Source of the DNA: Gammaproteobacteria bacterium
GTDB taxonomy: Bacteria; Pseudomonadota; Gammaproteobacteria; GRL18
NCBI GenBank assembly: GCA_016744395.1
Contig: JADGEK010000039.1
Location: 1,470-40,568 of the forward strand
Direction: 5' to 3'
Length of the DNA: 39,099 nt
A program made the position numbers and the translations under genes. The first letter of the stretch is position 1. The number at the start of each line of letters is the position of its first letter. Below the pieces are notes generated by a model. It saw only the letters and a program-made list of their open reading frames with translations, did not search any database and was not told the DNA's origin. This document shows, in pieces, positions 26,334 through 35,007 of this stretch.

Positions 26334-26524
26334 CTCATAACCAGCCATTGTCACTTTTTCAGGAGAGGCTCATTTTTCAGGGGATTACATTTTCAATGAA
26401 TGAGGAAAGTACTGTTTGTTAAAACATTCAAGAAGTGCCTCAAATCCTATTTGACATCATTATTTTTTCCCGTTGAAATGACTCCTTATGTTTAGACTCC
26501 TTTCACTTTGGACGAGGCTTGTAC

Positions 26525-26553
26525 TTGACCAGTACAGTGCATTGAATTACTAT
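26525..26553 (+). promoter_or_regulatory. Sigma-70 promoter of the three-gene cassette
   Basis: TTGACC and TACTAT are separated by exactly 17 nt, with a start predicted near 26560 and a leader of about 68 nt. The rest of 26334-26627 shows no gene. Confidence 0.6.
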
Positions 26554-26627
26554 TAATTATCATCTGTGAATACTCTTTATAAATTATTTAGATTAAAAGC
26601 TTCAGCCAACCTGGGGCAAAAATAATA

Positions 26628-27254
26628 ATGGCAACTATTAAAAAAATTTCTTTTTCAAATTCAAACACAGTCGGTATGATCGTTCGAGGTAAAATTGCTC
26701 CAGCTCATCATCCAGGAAAAATGGAACAGCATGCTGATTGCATTTTATCTAATGGTGCTCCAATAGGTTTTTTTGGTGAGGGTGATGGTGACTCGTCAAA
26801 TAAAATTGGAATGAGTATGAAAGGTGTGGTCTACACTCACCAAGAATTTGCAAGAAAACGAGCGCCTTATGTGAATTTAAAAATTGCTCAAGCGACTCGT
26901 TCCATTTCTACCGTATTGCTTATTGAAGTCACTCCAACAGAAGCTAAAGCATTTGACAAAGCATGGGAGGATTTGAAAATGAAACCTGCGGCCTTCCACA
27001 TTCTTGGTGGCAACTGCTCTACACGAGCTTCATCCACATTTATAACTGCAGGAATTCTAAAAAAAGGCATTCCAGGGTTGGACACACCTGATAGTCTTTA
27101 TGCTCAGTTAATAGAGAAACGCAAATGTACCAGTATTTCCGGGTATATCGGATTTTCTGCTACCACAAAGGGTGGATATGAATTAAGTTACGAGTCTTAT
27201 GCTTTATCCTATGTTCCTCATCCAGACCAAAGTAGTTTTGCTTCCAGTTTATGA
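26628..27254 (+). CDS. Unknown protein, possible papain-like effector
   Basis: I do not recognise this 208-residue protein by family name. It has no signal peptide. His35 (MEQHADCIL) precedes a GFFGEGDGD segment, and a second block HILGGNCSTRASSTF holds His123 and Asn129-Cys130. A His followed much later by an Asn-Cys box is the order seen in circularly permuted papain/NlpC-type folds (LRAT, YiiX and similar), so a cysteine hydrolase is a reasonable hypothesis. It overlaps the next gene, an exported small protein, by ATGA, an arrangement typical of toxin or T6SS effector-immunity pairs. Alternative: a housekeeping protein of an undescribed family. Confidence 0.55.
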   Translation: MATIKKISFSNSNTVGMIVRGKIAPAHHPGKMEQHADCILSNGAPIGFFGEGDGDSSNKIGMSMKGVVYTHQEFARKRAPYVNLKIAQATRSISTVLLIEVTPTEAKAFDKAWEDLKMKPAAFHILGGNCSTRASSTFITAGILKKGIPGLDTPDSLYAQLIEKRKCTSISGYIGFSATTKGGYELSYESYALSYVPHPDQSSFASSL

Positions 27255-27727
27255 AAAAAATTAATCATAAATGGTGCCTCCTACCCCTATTATTATGCAC
27301 GATACTCTGCTCCGCATGTGATGCAAAAACAGATCAAATTAAAGGCCAGGCTATGTTTACTAAAGATACATTAAAACTCTCATGGGAATGGCCTGCTGGT
27401 CGTTCACCACAGCAAAAACTATTAGTCATTGTTGATAGTATTAAAAAAGAAAAAAATATTTCAATTAGTAACTCTGCATCAATGACGGCCCATCTCCCAG
27501 ATCCAATGATACTGACCGCTCATGTAATAGAAGGCAGTAAAACTAACGTTACTAAGCTAAGTTTACGTCTACCTGAAATGGAATTAGGAAATATTGCAGT
27601 CAATGATCAAGTGGTTATTGGCCTTGATGAAGGTGATATCAGCATTTGTGTTGAAAAAGTACCTGAACACCTGGAGAAAGATGCAATTAGCACCTGGTTT
27701 TCATCATGGAACTGCTCTAAAAAATAA
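27251..27727 (+). CDS. Exported small protein, candidate immunity partner
   Basis: A 158-residue protein with an N-terminal signal sequence MKKINHKWCLLPLLLCTILC followed by SACDAKTD. The Cys at 23 may be lipidated, but the -3 residue is Cys and not a common lipobox residue, so it is either an atypical lipoprotein or a Sec-secreted periplasmic protein. The mature part looks beta-rich and has two further cysteines near the C-terminus (ISICVEK, SSWNCSKK) that could pair. It has no known domain that I can see. The 4-nt overlap with the preceding gene and the lack of its own ribosome site indicate coupled translation. A periplasmic neutraliser of the upstream protein is the simplest inference. Confidence 0.6.
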   Translation: MKKINHKWCLLPLLLCTILCSACDAKTDQIKGQAMFTKDTLKLSWEWPAGRSPQQKLLVIVDSIKKEKNISISNSASMTAHLPDPMILTAHVIEGSKTNVTKLSLRLPEMELGNIAVNDQVVIGLDEGDISICVEKVPEHLEKDAISTWFSSWNCSKK

Positions 27728-27750
27728 ATAATTATTTTCTTAAGAAAACA

Positions 27751-28557
27751 ATGAAAACAATCATCCGATTAGTACTTTTTTTGGGGCTTGGAATAATGTT
27801 CAGTGGATGTAAAACTATCGTTAATAAGCTAGCATTTCAGCCTGATAGCATTAATGTTTTACAGCAAGTCGATTTACCATCAGGAATAAAAGAACTGACG
27901 GTCATCACTGAAGATAATATCAGCCTTAAAAGTCTTTACCTGCCTGTTGCTCAATCAAAAAAAATTATAATCTATTTTCATGGTAATGCAGGTAATATCT
28001 ATCATAGAATTCCTAGTTTGCTTCAGCTTCAAAAAATGAATATTAATGTTATTGGTGTCAGTTATAGAGGCTATGGTAAAAGTCAGGGGACTCCAAATGA
28101 AGACGGACTTTATCAAGATGGCAAAGCCATTTTAAAATTTGTTAATGAAGAGCTTGGATTTACTGATAAAAACACAGTCATTTTTGGCCGTTCTATAGGA
28201 ACAACAGTTGCCATTAATACGGCACAAGAAAAAAACATTGCTGGATTAATACTGGTGACCCCATTGACAAGCGGTAAAGCATACGCCAAAAGTTCTGGAC
28301 TAAATTTCATCTCATTTTTAGCAGGAGATTCATTTAATAATCTAGCTAAAATAAAAAATATTAACACACCGTTATTAGTCGTTCATGGTACTAAAGATGC
28401 AATTATTCCCTATTCAATGGGGGAAGAAATTTTCGATGCAGCTCGCTCAAGAAAAAAACTTATCAAAATTGATGGTGGAGGACATAACAACCTTCAGGAT
28501 AGATATGAACAACAATATTGGCCGCCTATAGCAGACTTCATAAAAAATCTTCATTGA
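27751..28557 (+). CDS. Lipoprotein alpha/beta hydrolase
   Basis: A 268-residue serine hydrolase of the alpha/beta fold resembling the BEM46/ABHD13-17 type. The signal peptide ends in a lipobox FSGC (Cys20). The oxyanion strand is IIIYFHGNAGN (about 73-83), the nucleophile is Ser149 in FGRSIGT, and the acid and base are Asp in HGTKDAIIP and His in DGGGHNN. It is expected to be membrane-anchored on the periplasmic side; the substrate (lipid, thioester or small ester) is unknown. It lies 23 nt after the candidate immunity gene and shares its direction, so it may be the third gene of the same transcript. Confidence 0.83.
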   Translation: MKTIIRLVLFLGLGIMFSGCKTIVNKLAFQPDSINVLQQVDLPSGIKELTVITEDNISLKSLYLPVAQSKKIIIYFHGNAGNIYHRIPSLLQLQKMNINVIGVSYRGYGKSQGTPNEDGLYQDGKAILKFVNEELGFTDKNTVIFGRSIGTTVAINTAQEKNIAGLILVTPLTSGKAYAKSSGLNFISFLAGDSFNNLAKIKNINTPLLVVHGTKDAIIPYSMGEEIFDAARSRKKLIKIDGGGHNNLQDRYEQQYWPPIADFIKNLH

Positions 28558-28646
28558 ATGGTGGGTTAGCGTAAAGACTTAAATCATCGCAGCAAGTATG
28601 CCTATTACTATGATGAGTCAGAGCACTCTCCTTAAACTTAAGCCAA

Positions 28647-28940
28647 TCAAAAATTGTGGCTATCTTTTTTTTCATTGGTCATTGCTTTTTTAGTAATGTC
28701 TTTATAAAGCGACAATACTTTCATAAAAATCTCTTTCAACTCATCATCAGCATTTTTCAGATAATGCTCATTTTTCTTTGTGTCACTAAACACTTCTTCA
28801 AGAAATTCAATGTCATAATTATCCAGTTTACTGCCCTGTTCCAATTTTTTATCAATATCCAGCAAGCGAGGTAAGCGCTGTTTCTCAAAGCGTTCAAAAA
28901 GTGCTTCTAGTACCACTTTATCTTTAATATTTGTATCCAT
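28647..28940 (-). CDS. Small acidic/basic helical protein, unknown
   Basis: A 97-residue protein, very rich in Lys, Glu, Asp and Leu and predicted to be helical throughout, with no signal peptide. AAGGA lies 7 nt before its ATG, so it is likely translated. It overlaps the 3' end of the decayed HD-GYP frame by 17 nt, which suggests the two once formed an operon; a link to c-di-GMP or receiver signalling is only an inference from that position. I do not recognise a domain. Confidence 0.6.
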   Translation of the reverse strand: MDTNIKDKVVLEALFERFEKQRLPRLLDIDKKLEQGSKLDNYDIEFLEEVFSDTKKNEHYLKNADDELKEIFMKVLSLYKDITKKAMTNEKKDSHNF

Positions 28941-29163
28941 GATATTTCCTTGTTCTCTCTATTAATTCAGGATGATAAAAAAAATCTTTGTATTGATCTC
29001 GAACAGCAAAAAATTGATCGACATTATTGACAAAAAGTGTCACTAGTTCCAGAGCAAAGTGTTGACCGCTTTCTTTTTTAATTAATTCTAAAATATCATT
29101 ATCGTGCCAGGCTTTTTTATAGCAACGATCCGATGCCAGGGCATCAAAAACATCAATAATGGC
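28924..29163 (-). pseudogene. C-terminal remnant of an HD-GYP phosphodiesterase
   Basis: Minus-strand translation gives a 79-codon open stretch beginning AIIDVFDALASDRCYKKAW and containing SGQHFALELVTLFVNNVDQ, ending at TAA 28924-28926. DVFDAL(T/A)S.R.YK.AW and GxHF....V..F are the hallmark C-terminal motifs of HD-GYP c-di-GMP phosphodiesterases. The HD and GYP metal-binding motifs that should precede are absent; instead an in-frame TAA (29164-29166) is followed upstream by unrelated sequence. No start codon or ribosome site is seen at the junction. The gene has been truncated, probably by deletion. Confidence 0.75.
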
Positions 29164-29343
29164 TTATTTGAAATTTTCAATATTCATGCTTAAAATTTCA
29201 TTATTCGCCGTTGTATAAAGCTCAATTCGATTCAGATAGGTCGACTGATTTAAATATAGAACTGGCATGCTAGCCAGACTAATCCATTTAAATTCAGTTC
29301 TCATTTTATCAGCGTACTTCTTAAAACGTAGTTTTTTGCTCAC
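29164..29343 (-). pseudogene. Fragment of an unidentified coding frame
   Basis: A 59-codon frame starting at GTG 29343 and ending at TAA 29164, in the same frame as the HD-GYP remnant, encodes a protein-like segment (KWISLASMPVLYLNQSTYLN, then RIELYTT). It has no ribosome site and a stop just upstream. It could be the N-terminal part of the same decayed gene after an internal deletion, or a piece of a neighbour. I cannot assign a family. Confidence 0.4.
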
Positions 29344-29411
29344 ATGTCAGTAATAATAGAAAACATAATCTCATTTGAGTAATGAAGCAAGTCTATTCCA
29401 CGATCAATTTT

Positions 29412-30467
29412 TTATGATACTGTACTTGGTTTTAGCCAGGCCATAAATAGGGTAAAACCCAGGACCATCACAACGGCACCAATAAACAGTCCAATAATGC
29501 CTGATAGCATCATTCCACCAATAGCACCAACAAATATAACCGACATAGGTGCATTGACGCCTTTAGCCAATAAAATGGGTTTTAAAACATTATTCAATAA
29601 ACCAACCCCAATATTCCAAACCAAAAATGCAATTGCTGCACCTGTTCCTGTCTCTGGTGATGAAAACGCCCATATAGAAAGAGGAATTAAAACCAATAGA
29701 ATATCAATTTGTACAATGGCCATAATTAAACAAATAAAGGCCAACACACCCGCAGCAGGTATGTCCATAGCAATAAAGCCTAATCCTGCAAGCAGTGATT
29801 GAATTAACGCAATACCAAGGATACCAGTCACAACACTCTTCACGGTTGACAGTGACAATTCAGTCAGTTCTTTACCCCTATCGCCAGCCACTCGATCAAA
29901 AATGGCAATGAAGGTTTCTTTCACTCCATTGCCCGACACCAGAAAAACACCTGCAATAATAATAGAAAAGACAAAAATAAGGATATTCAAACTGGCACTG
30001 GCCGCTGTCGTTAGAATCCATTTGACAAATGTTTTTATTTCAGAAGCGTATTGGCCCAGTATGGCTTTGGGATCTTGTGATGCCTGCATCCAGATCTTAC
30101 TCAATTGTTTGCCAATCAAAGGCCATTGTGCAACCCCTTCTGATGGCGGCGGGATTGACAGTTCATTCTTTTCCAGATGATTTGAGAGATCTTGGGTGTT
30201 ATCAATCAAGGCGCTTGAAATCAGTACCGTTGGTATAATGAGAATAAAGATAAGGGCAAGGGAAACTAATGTAGCCGACCAACCTGCACTAAGACCTGTT
30301 TTATTTTTGACCCATAAATAAATTGGATACGTACCAATAGCAATAATGCCTGCCCACACAATAGGACTAATAAAAGGTTTTGCAATTTCAAAGCACCACA
30401 AACCTAAAAGTGCAATTAAAGCAATTTGTATCGCGGCTTCTATTGATGTTGATGTTTTTGTTGTCAT
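29412..30467 (-). CDS. AI-2E family transporter (PerM/YdiK-like)
   Basis: A 351-residue inner-membrane protein with about eight hydrophobic helices, laid out as in the AI-2E exporter/PerM family: an N-terminal pair (about 11-30 and 31-50), a third helix at 63-85, a hydrophilic loop with amphipathic helices (90-150), then a C-terminal group including the conserved PILLAKGVNAPMSVIFVGAI segment near residue 300 and a GLFIGAVVMVLGF end. Members export AI-2 or other small solutes or act as Na+/H+ antiporters; which applies here is unknown. Monocistronic; the upstream 170 nt (30468-30636) contain no gene. Confidence 0.88.
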   Translation of the reverse strand: MTTKTSTSIEAAIQIALIALLGLWCFEIAKPFISPIVWAGIIAIGTYPIYLWVKNKTGLSAGWSATLVSLALIFILIIPTVLISSALIDNTQDLSNHLEKNELSIPPPSEGVAQWPLIGKQLSKIWMQASQDPKAILGQYASEIKTFVKWILTTAASASLNILIFVFSIIIAGVFLVSGNGVKETFIAIFDRVAGDRGKELTELSLSTVKSVVTGILGIALIQSLLAGLGFIAMDIPAAGVLAFICLIMAIVQIDILLVLIPLSIWAFSSPETGTGAAIAFLVWNIGVGLLNNVLKPILLAKGVNAPMSVIFVGAIGGMMLSGIIGLFIGAVVMVLGFTLFMAWLKPSTVS

Positions 30468-30636
30468 ATTATTCCCTTATTTAATTTGTATTTCTGATTT
30501 TCTTATTGCCTATATTCAGGTTTATTCATTGTGTCGATGCAATACGACTGACCAGTAGTGATAATCGACTCAATGTTATTTGGATTATATTGAAAGTTTC
30601 AAATTTTAGCTTTTATATTATCTATTTATACCCATT

Positions 30637-31428
30637 TTACCGAGCAATCATAGCCTGACGACCACTGGTGTATAGCCAGCGAATGAGTTCATATTCAAAA
30701 GGAGAACCACTTTGGTAATATTGAAATGAGGTGTTAGCTCTGGTATCCACACCTGTCATAATATAATAAAAAACCAGCCACCCTCCATTTCCATTCATCC
30801 CAAAGACATCATCGGTCAACCAGGTCGTTGCAACAAAATCAACCACCAAACCAGAGGTATCACGCAGATTTGAAGGGCCAAATAATGGTAGAACAACATA
30901 AGGCCCTTCATCAACCCCCCAATAGCCCAAAGTTTGACCAAAATCTTCTTTCACTTCAGGGAAACCCATCCCAGTAGCAATATCAAAGATGCCACCAATA
31001 CCCATGGTGGTGTTAGAAATAAAACGCAGGCCATTATTTGCCGTGGTTTCACCATTTAACTGTAATGCAGAATTGAGTGTGTGATTAAAGCTGGCGACAT
31101 TATTGAAAAAATTATTAATGCCCTGACGTAAAAATAAAGGCACATAGTCTCGATACCCATTTACTATGGGCAACATCACATAACGATCCAGTTCAGCATT
31201 AAATATATAGGTACTGCGGTTCATACCTTCCCATGGGTCATAGATATCAACTGGGTATTCGACATCCTCTTTGACAATTGAATCAACCGAATGCATAGTT
31301 TCTGGTGCATCCTCTAATTCTTGTGGCGGTATGGCGCTGCAGGCTGGTAATACAATTACAATAATGGATAAAAGCAATAGGCGCTGAAGTGGTTGAGAAA
31401 ATGATTTAACAGAATTCAGGCTCAACAT
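30637..31428 (-). CDS. mlaA: MlaA (VacJ) outer-membrane lipoprotein
   Basis: A 263-residue lipoprotein with lipobox LPAC (Cys30) and the MlaA signature: DPWEGMNRSTYIFN (about 64-77), the channel region with LRQGINNFFNNV, LRFISNTTMGIGGIFDIAT, the EDFGQTLGYWGVDEGPYVVLPLFGPS block and a DTRAN motif. MlaA with OmpC-type porins extracts phospholipids from the outer leaflet of the outer membrane and passes them to MlaC. Its start codon overlaps the upstream hydrolase stop codon (TAATG), so the two are translationally coupled. No other mla genes are nearby. Confidence 0.95.
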   Translation of the reverse strand: MLSLNSVKSFSQPLQRLLLLSIIVIVLPACSAIPPQELEDAPETMHSVDSIVKEDVEYPVDIYDPWEGMNRSTYIFNAELDRYVMLPIVNGYRDYVPLFLRQGINNFFNNVASFNHTLNSALQLNGETTANNGLRFISNTTMGIGGIFDIATGMGFPEVKEDFGQTLGYWGVDEGPYVVLPLFGPSNLRDTSGLVVDFVATTWLTDDVFGMNGNGGWLVFYYIMTGVDTRANTSFQYYQSGSPFEYELIRWLYTSGRQAMIAR

Positions 31429-32768
31429 TATTGGTTACTCCCTGAAAAGAAATTCACCATATAAGCCACATTGTCTTTATAGTCCATATTTCCACAATGC
31501 CCTCCGTAAGGATAAACCATTGCCCTGCCGGGGAATAAATTCTTTATCGTGTCGATCTCACCATCCTTAAGAATGGGATCATCTTCATTGTGCATTAATC
31601 CGATTTTTTCGGACTGTCGCAAGTAATCTTTGATGGATAACAAACTGGACTGTGCAATCAAATCATCACGGCTGGTACCCGTCACTTGAGAAAAATAAGG
31701 CAGGTAAATGTCTTCAACATAGTCACTAAAGCCCAGTCGACGTGATGCCTTAGAATAGTGAGTCAGTGAGCTTGTTGAATTAAGCTGAGTCTTTTTGGGC
31801 ACCAGATATCCCATATTATTGAACACATCACTGACAAACATCATATCAGATGAAGAGATACGAAAGGCGATACCAATGAGTGCCTTCATTTTACTATCAG
31901 TCGGATTTTTATCTTTATAAGCGGAGTAAAAGAAGTTGGGACCTGTCATAGATAATTTTTGATGTTCACGATGATAGGCAGTTATATTAGCCATAAACTC
32001 TTTAAAAAATGCATTGAAGTTATCCGCACCGCCAGGAATGTTGTCCTCCAACATGGCATCCAGAAGTTTAACGGAATGAAACAAGTTCAACGGAGGGTTG
32101 ATCATCAGCACTTTATTAAAGCCAATGGCTTTTTTCTGTTCATCCAGTTGGGCGACAAAAGCCGCTTGTGATGCCCCCAGACTATAACCAATTAAATTGT
32201 AATCAGTCACTTCAAGGTTGGCTTGTTCAGAGAGAATTAATTGCATCACTTTATACAGATCAGCTGAATCTGCTTTTAGATTTCCAGGAATGGCCGTTTT
32301 AGATGCATTGACCATAAAATTAGTAAACGTAGGTGAGCTAATTGTGATCACATGATAGCCTGCCTGATAAAAAGCACGTTGAAACACTTGCATTTTTGCA
32401 GAACGATGTCCTGCTCCAGTTCCTGCAATGGCAAAAATCAGCGGTGCTTTTTTCTTCTGAGCCGTTACCGCATAGTCTAAGCCACGACTGTGGTACCAGA
32501 AAACATCAGGTATCGTTCGTGCACCCAAGATTTTCAAATGATATTCTTTATGAGGTATGCGAGTAAATTGAGGCAGTACCGCCTGAAACTCTTTAGGCGT
32601 TCCAATTATTGTGGCTGCATAGGGATTTTCTAATGGATAACTGTATTTTGAAGAGCTTTCTTTTAAAGGTTCCTCTTTTGCAAAACCATTGTTTGACGTT
32701 GCTGCAGCAAAGACTGCAGTGTAATTCAGTGACAGCAAAATAATACTGGTTTTGATAAAGTTATGCAT
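31428..32768 (-). CDS. Secreted alpha/beta hydrolase coupled to mlaA
   Basis: A 446-residue exported protein with a signal peptide MHNFIKTSIILLSLNYTAVF|AA. The hydrolase part has an oxyanion strand PLIFAIAGTGAGH (about 105-117), nucleophile Ser in IGYSLGAS (about 195-202), a candidate Asp in MHNEDDPIL (about 393-401) and His in YGGHCGN (about 421-427). It lies directly upstream of mlaA with a 1-nt stop/start overlap, suggesting a role in envelope lipid handling, for example lipid hydrolysis or acyl transfer; this is inference from context. The leader 32769-32959 has AT-rich promoter-like sequence but no clear match. Confidence 0.8.
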   Translation of the reverse strand: MHNFIKTSIILLSLNYTAVFAAATSNNGFAKEEPLKESSSKYSYPLENPYAATIIGTPKEFQAVLPQFTRIPHKEYHLKILGARTIPDVFWYHSRGLDYAVTAQKKKAPLIFAIAGTGAGHRSAKMQVFQRAFYQAGYHVITISSPTFTNFMVNASKTAIPGNLKADSADLYKVMQLILSEQANLEVTDYNLIGYSLGASQAAFVAQLDEQKKAIGFNKVLMINPPLNLFHSVKLLDAMLEDNIPGGADNFNAFFKEFMANITAYHREHQKLSMTGPNFFYSAYKDKNPTDSKMKALIGIAFRISSSDMMFVSDVFNNMGYLVPKKTQLNSTSSLTHYSKASRRLGFSDYVEDIYLPYFSQVTGTSRDDLIAQSSLLSIKDYLRQSEKIGLMHNEDDPILKDGEIDTIKNLFPGRAMVYPYGGHCGNMDYKDNVAYMVNFFSGSNQ

Positions 32769-32959
32769 AGAGTTGTTCTCGATATTTTAAATAATATTGC
32801 TCTGTTTTATTATGAAACAATTTAATGTGAGGCAATTGAATCGATCATACATGAAGAAGCATTCATAAAACATCAAAAAATGAAATGAAAAGTTCCACTA
32901 TATCTCAAAACAATTGCCACTATTTGTTCTTGTTATTATCCAGTGATTGAAATTATTTG

Positions 32960-33586
32960 TCACTTAAACTTTTTATTTTTAGCATGTAAGACCTTAATCT
33001 GGAACAAAGTATTGCGTTCATCTTCTTCCAGAGAGGATTCAATAAAACGGATGGTCTCTTTGTGACAAGGGATGACATTGTATTTCAGTGCATTGACCCT
33101 TTTTTGAGTTTTTCGTTGTTCCTCTAACATTCTCAACAGTGACAGTTCTGCCTCACCTAATTGTGCACACAGACTGACGGTATCAATTAAATGACTCCGT
33201 GTATCATCTAAACTGGCATCACTCTTTAACAAGCCTACAGGCTCCAATGGTAGCTTACTGACCTGTATTGAAGGATACTCCACACCCAGATTGGAACGCG
33301 GTAAAATTTTAATTTTGAGTGCAGGTTTCAGCCGTAATGCTATCTGACGTAAATTCTGACTTCCCATACGCATTTGGGTAACGCCCAGCCAGCGATAAGA
33401 CTTTATCAGAGAGGCTCGGGTTTGTTTGCGAAGTTGACGATAAAATTTTAATTTTTCATAAACCAGACGTGTCAAAATCTCCTTTTTCCGCTCCAACAAT
33501 TCATAACCGTCTTCCAATATGATGGTTTGCTTTTTGAGTTCCAGAAGAGAATTTTTTGTCGGCGGTACATTTAATAACTTTTTCAT
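32960..33586 (-). CDS. atpD: V-type ATPase subunit D
   Basis: A 208-residue central-stalk subunit of the V1 sector, expected to form the rotor shaft together with subunit F. It fits the D family by its N-terminus (LNVPPTKNSLLELKKQ), long coiled-coil helices and the C-terminal block EEQRKTQKRVNALKYNVIPC. It is the last gene of the operon, one base after the B stop codon; no intrinsic terminator is visible after it. Confidence 0.93.
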   Translation of the reverse strand: MKKLLNVPPTKNSLLELKKQTIILEDGYELLERKKEILTRLVYEKLKFYRQLRKQTRASLIKSYRWLGVTQMRMGSQNLRQIALRLKPALKIKILPRSNLGVEYPSIQVSKLPLEPVGLLKSDASLDDTRSHLIDTVSLCAQLGEAELSLLRMLEEQRKTQKRVNALKYNVIPCHKETIRFIESSLEEDERNTLFQIKVLHAKNKKFK

Positions 33587-33587
33587 C

Positions 33588-34982
33588 TTATGCGTCCCTG
33601 GGCAGACCTTCCCAATGATGATATCGGGCTAAATCAGTTTCTGACACTCGCGATAGTACGGATGCTGGCAGTATCGATAAAAGTTCCCAGGCAATATTCA
33701 GGGTCTCAAAGATAGAACGCTCGTGTTCTTCACCCTGATTAATATAAACAGCCTCAAACTCATGGGCAAATGATAAAAAGTGATTATCTTCTTCGGATAA
33801 TTCATCAGTACCAATAATGGATGCCAGATTTCTCACTTCCTGCGCTTTCGCATAAGCAGCAAAGAGTTGATTTGCGACACGCACATGATCATCACGGGTA
33901 TCATTTTTTCCAACACCATCTTTCATCAGTCGCGATAAAGAGGGCGATATATTAATGGGCGGATAAATGCCTTTACTATGCAATTCACGTGAAAGCACTA
34001 TCTGACCCTCTGTAATATAGCCAGTCAAATCAGGAATGGGATGTGTAATATCATCAGAGGGCATGCTCACAACAGGCATCATAGTGATTGAACCATGGCG
34101 ATTTTTTATCCTTCCTGCTCGTTCATAAATACCTGCCAAATCAGAATATAAATAACCAGGATAACCTTTTCTCGCAGGCACATCGCCTTTTTCTGTTGAT
34201 ATTTCTCTTAATGCCTCTGCATAGTTGGTCATATCGGTCAGGATAACCAGCACATGACGATCTTCATCAAAGGCCAGATATTCTGCAACAGTAAGCGCCG
34301 TACGGGGTAAAATTAATCGCTCTAAAGTGGGATCATCTGCCTGATTGATAAACATGACAACATTACCCAATACCCCATTGGATTCAAAATTATTTTGGAA
34401 AAACAAGGCATCACTATAGGATATTCCCATGGCTGCAAAGACAATGGCAAAGTTTGACTCCTCACCCAATAATTTTGCCTGACGTACAATTTGGGCTAAT
34501 AGTCGATTATGCGGTAAACCTGAACCTGAAAAAATAGGCAGCTTTTGCCCTCTTACCAATGAATTCAGTCCATCAATAGCAGCAATACCTGTCTGAATAA
34601 ATTCCTTGGGGTACGCACGCGCTGCAGGATTTACGGCAGAACCATTAACATTACGTTTTAACGCAGAAACAATCGGTGGACGTTCATCTCTCGGTTTTCC
34701 GATGCCATTAAAAATTCGACCCAGCACATCGGTTGATAACGACACTTGAAACGGTTTTTGCAAAAATCTTACCCAGGTACGTTCTAAATCTAAATCATCT
34801 GTTCCTTCAATCACCTGAATAGTCACTAATTCATCAGAAATCTGTACCACCTGTCCATTACGCTTATGGTTACGATGATCAGTCACAATGACTTGATCAC
34901 CATAGGCAATTCCAGGAACAGTTTGCATAAATAACAGTCCACCATGGGCGGCTGTTGCCTGACGATATTCGAGTTCTTTCAC
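33588..34982 (-). CDS. atpB: V-type ATPase subunit B
   Basis: The non-catalytic nucleotide-binding subunit of the V1 hexamer. Visible motifs are GRIFNGIGKP, the IPIFS-type loop PIFSGSGLPHNRL replacing a true P-loop, LILPRTALTVAEYLAF, VLVILTDMTNYAEALREIS and SDLAGIYERAG. The GTG at 34982 gives 464 residues beginning KELEYRQA, which aligns with the usual KEYRT family start. A longer frame from 35054 would overlap subunit A by 47 nt and add 24 unrelated residues, so the GTG is preferred; GAGAGAAG lies just upstream. Confidence 0.93.
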   Translation of the reverse strand: MKELEYRQATAAHGGLLFMQTVPGIAYGDQVIVTDHRNHKRNGQVVQISDELVTIQVIEGTDDLDLERTWVRFLQKPFQVSLSTDVLGRIFNGIGKPRDERPPIVSALKRNVNGSAVNPAARAYPKEFIQTGIAAIDGLNSLVRGQKLPIFSGSGLPHNRLLAQIVRQAKLLGEESNFAIVFAAMGISYSDALFFQNNFESNGVLGNVVMFINQADDPTLERLILPRTALTVAEYLAFDEDRHVLVILTDMTNYAEALREISTEKGDVPARKGYPGYLYSDLAGIYERAGRIKNRHGSITMMPVVSMPSDDITHPIPDLTGYITEGQIVLSRELHSKGIYPPINISPSLSRLMKDGVGKNDTRDDHVRVANQLFAAYAKAQEVRNLASIIGTDELSEEDNHFLSFAHEFEAVYINQGEEHERSIFETLNIAWELLSILPASVLSRVSETDLARYHHWEGLPRDA

Positions 34983-35007
34983 AGCTCTTCTCTCAAAGTC
35001 AATTCCT

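Noticed and set aside
26888..27085. Minus-strand ORF inside the 208-aa gene
   Set aside because: It is antisense to a better-supported coding frame, has no ribosome site and a low-complexity, non-protein-like translation.
28656..28874. Plus-strand ORF opposite the 97-aa gene
   Set aside because: Its Phe/Ile-rich translation is the expected shadow of a Lys/Glu-rich gene on the other strand; the minus-strand frame has a strong ribosome site.
32860..32930. Sigma-54-like TGGCAA sequence upstream of the secreted hydrolase
   Set aside because: No GC dinucleotide lies at the required 10-nt spacing from GG.
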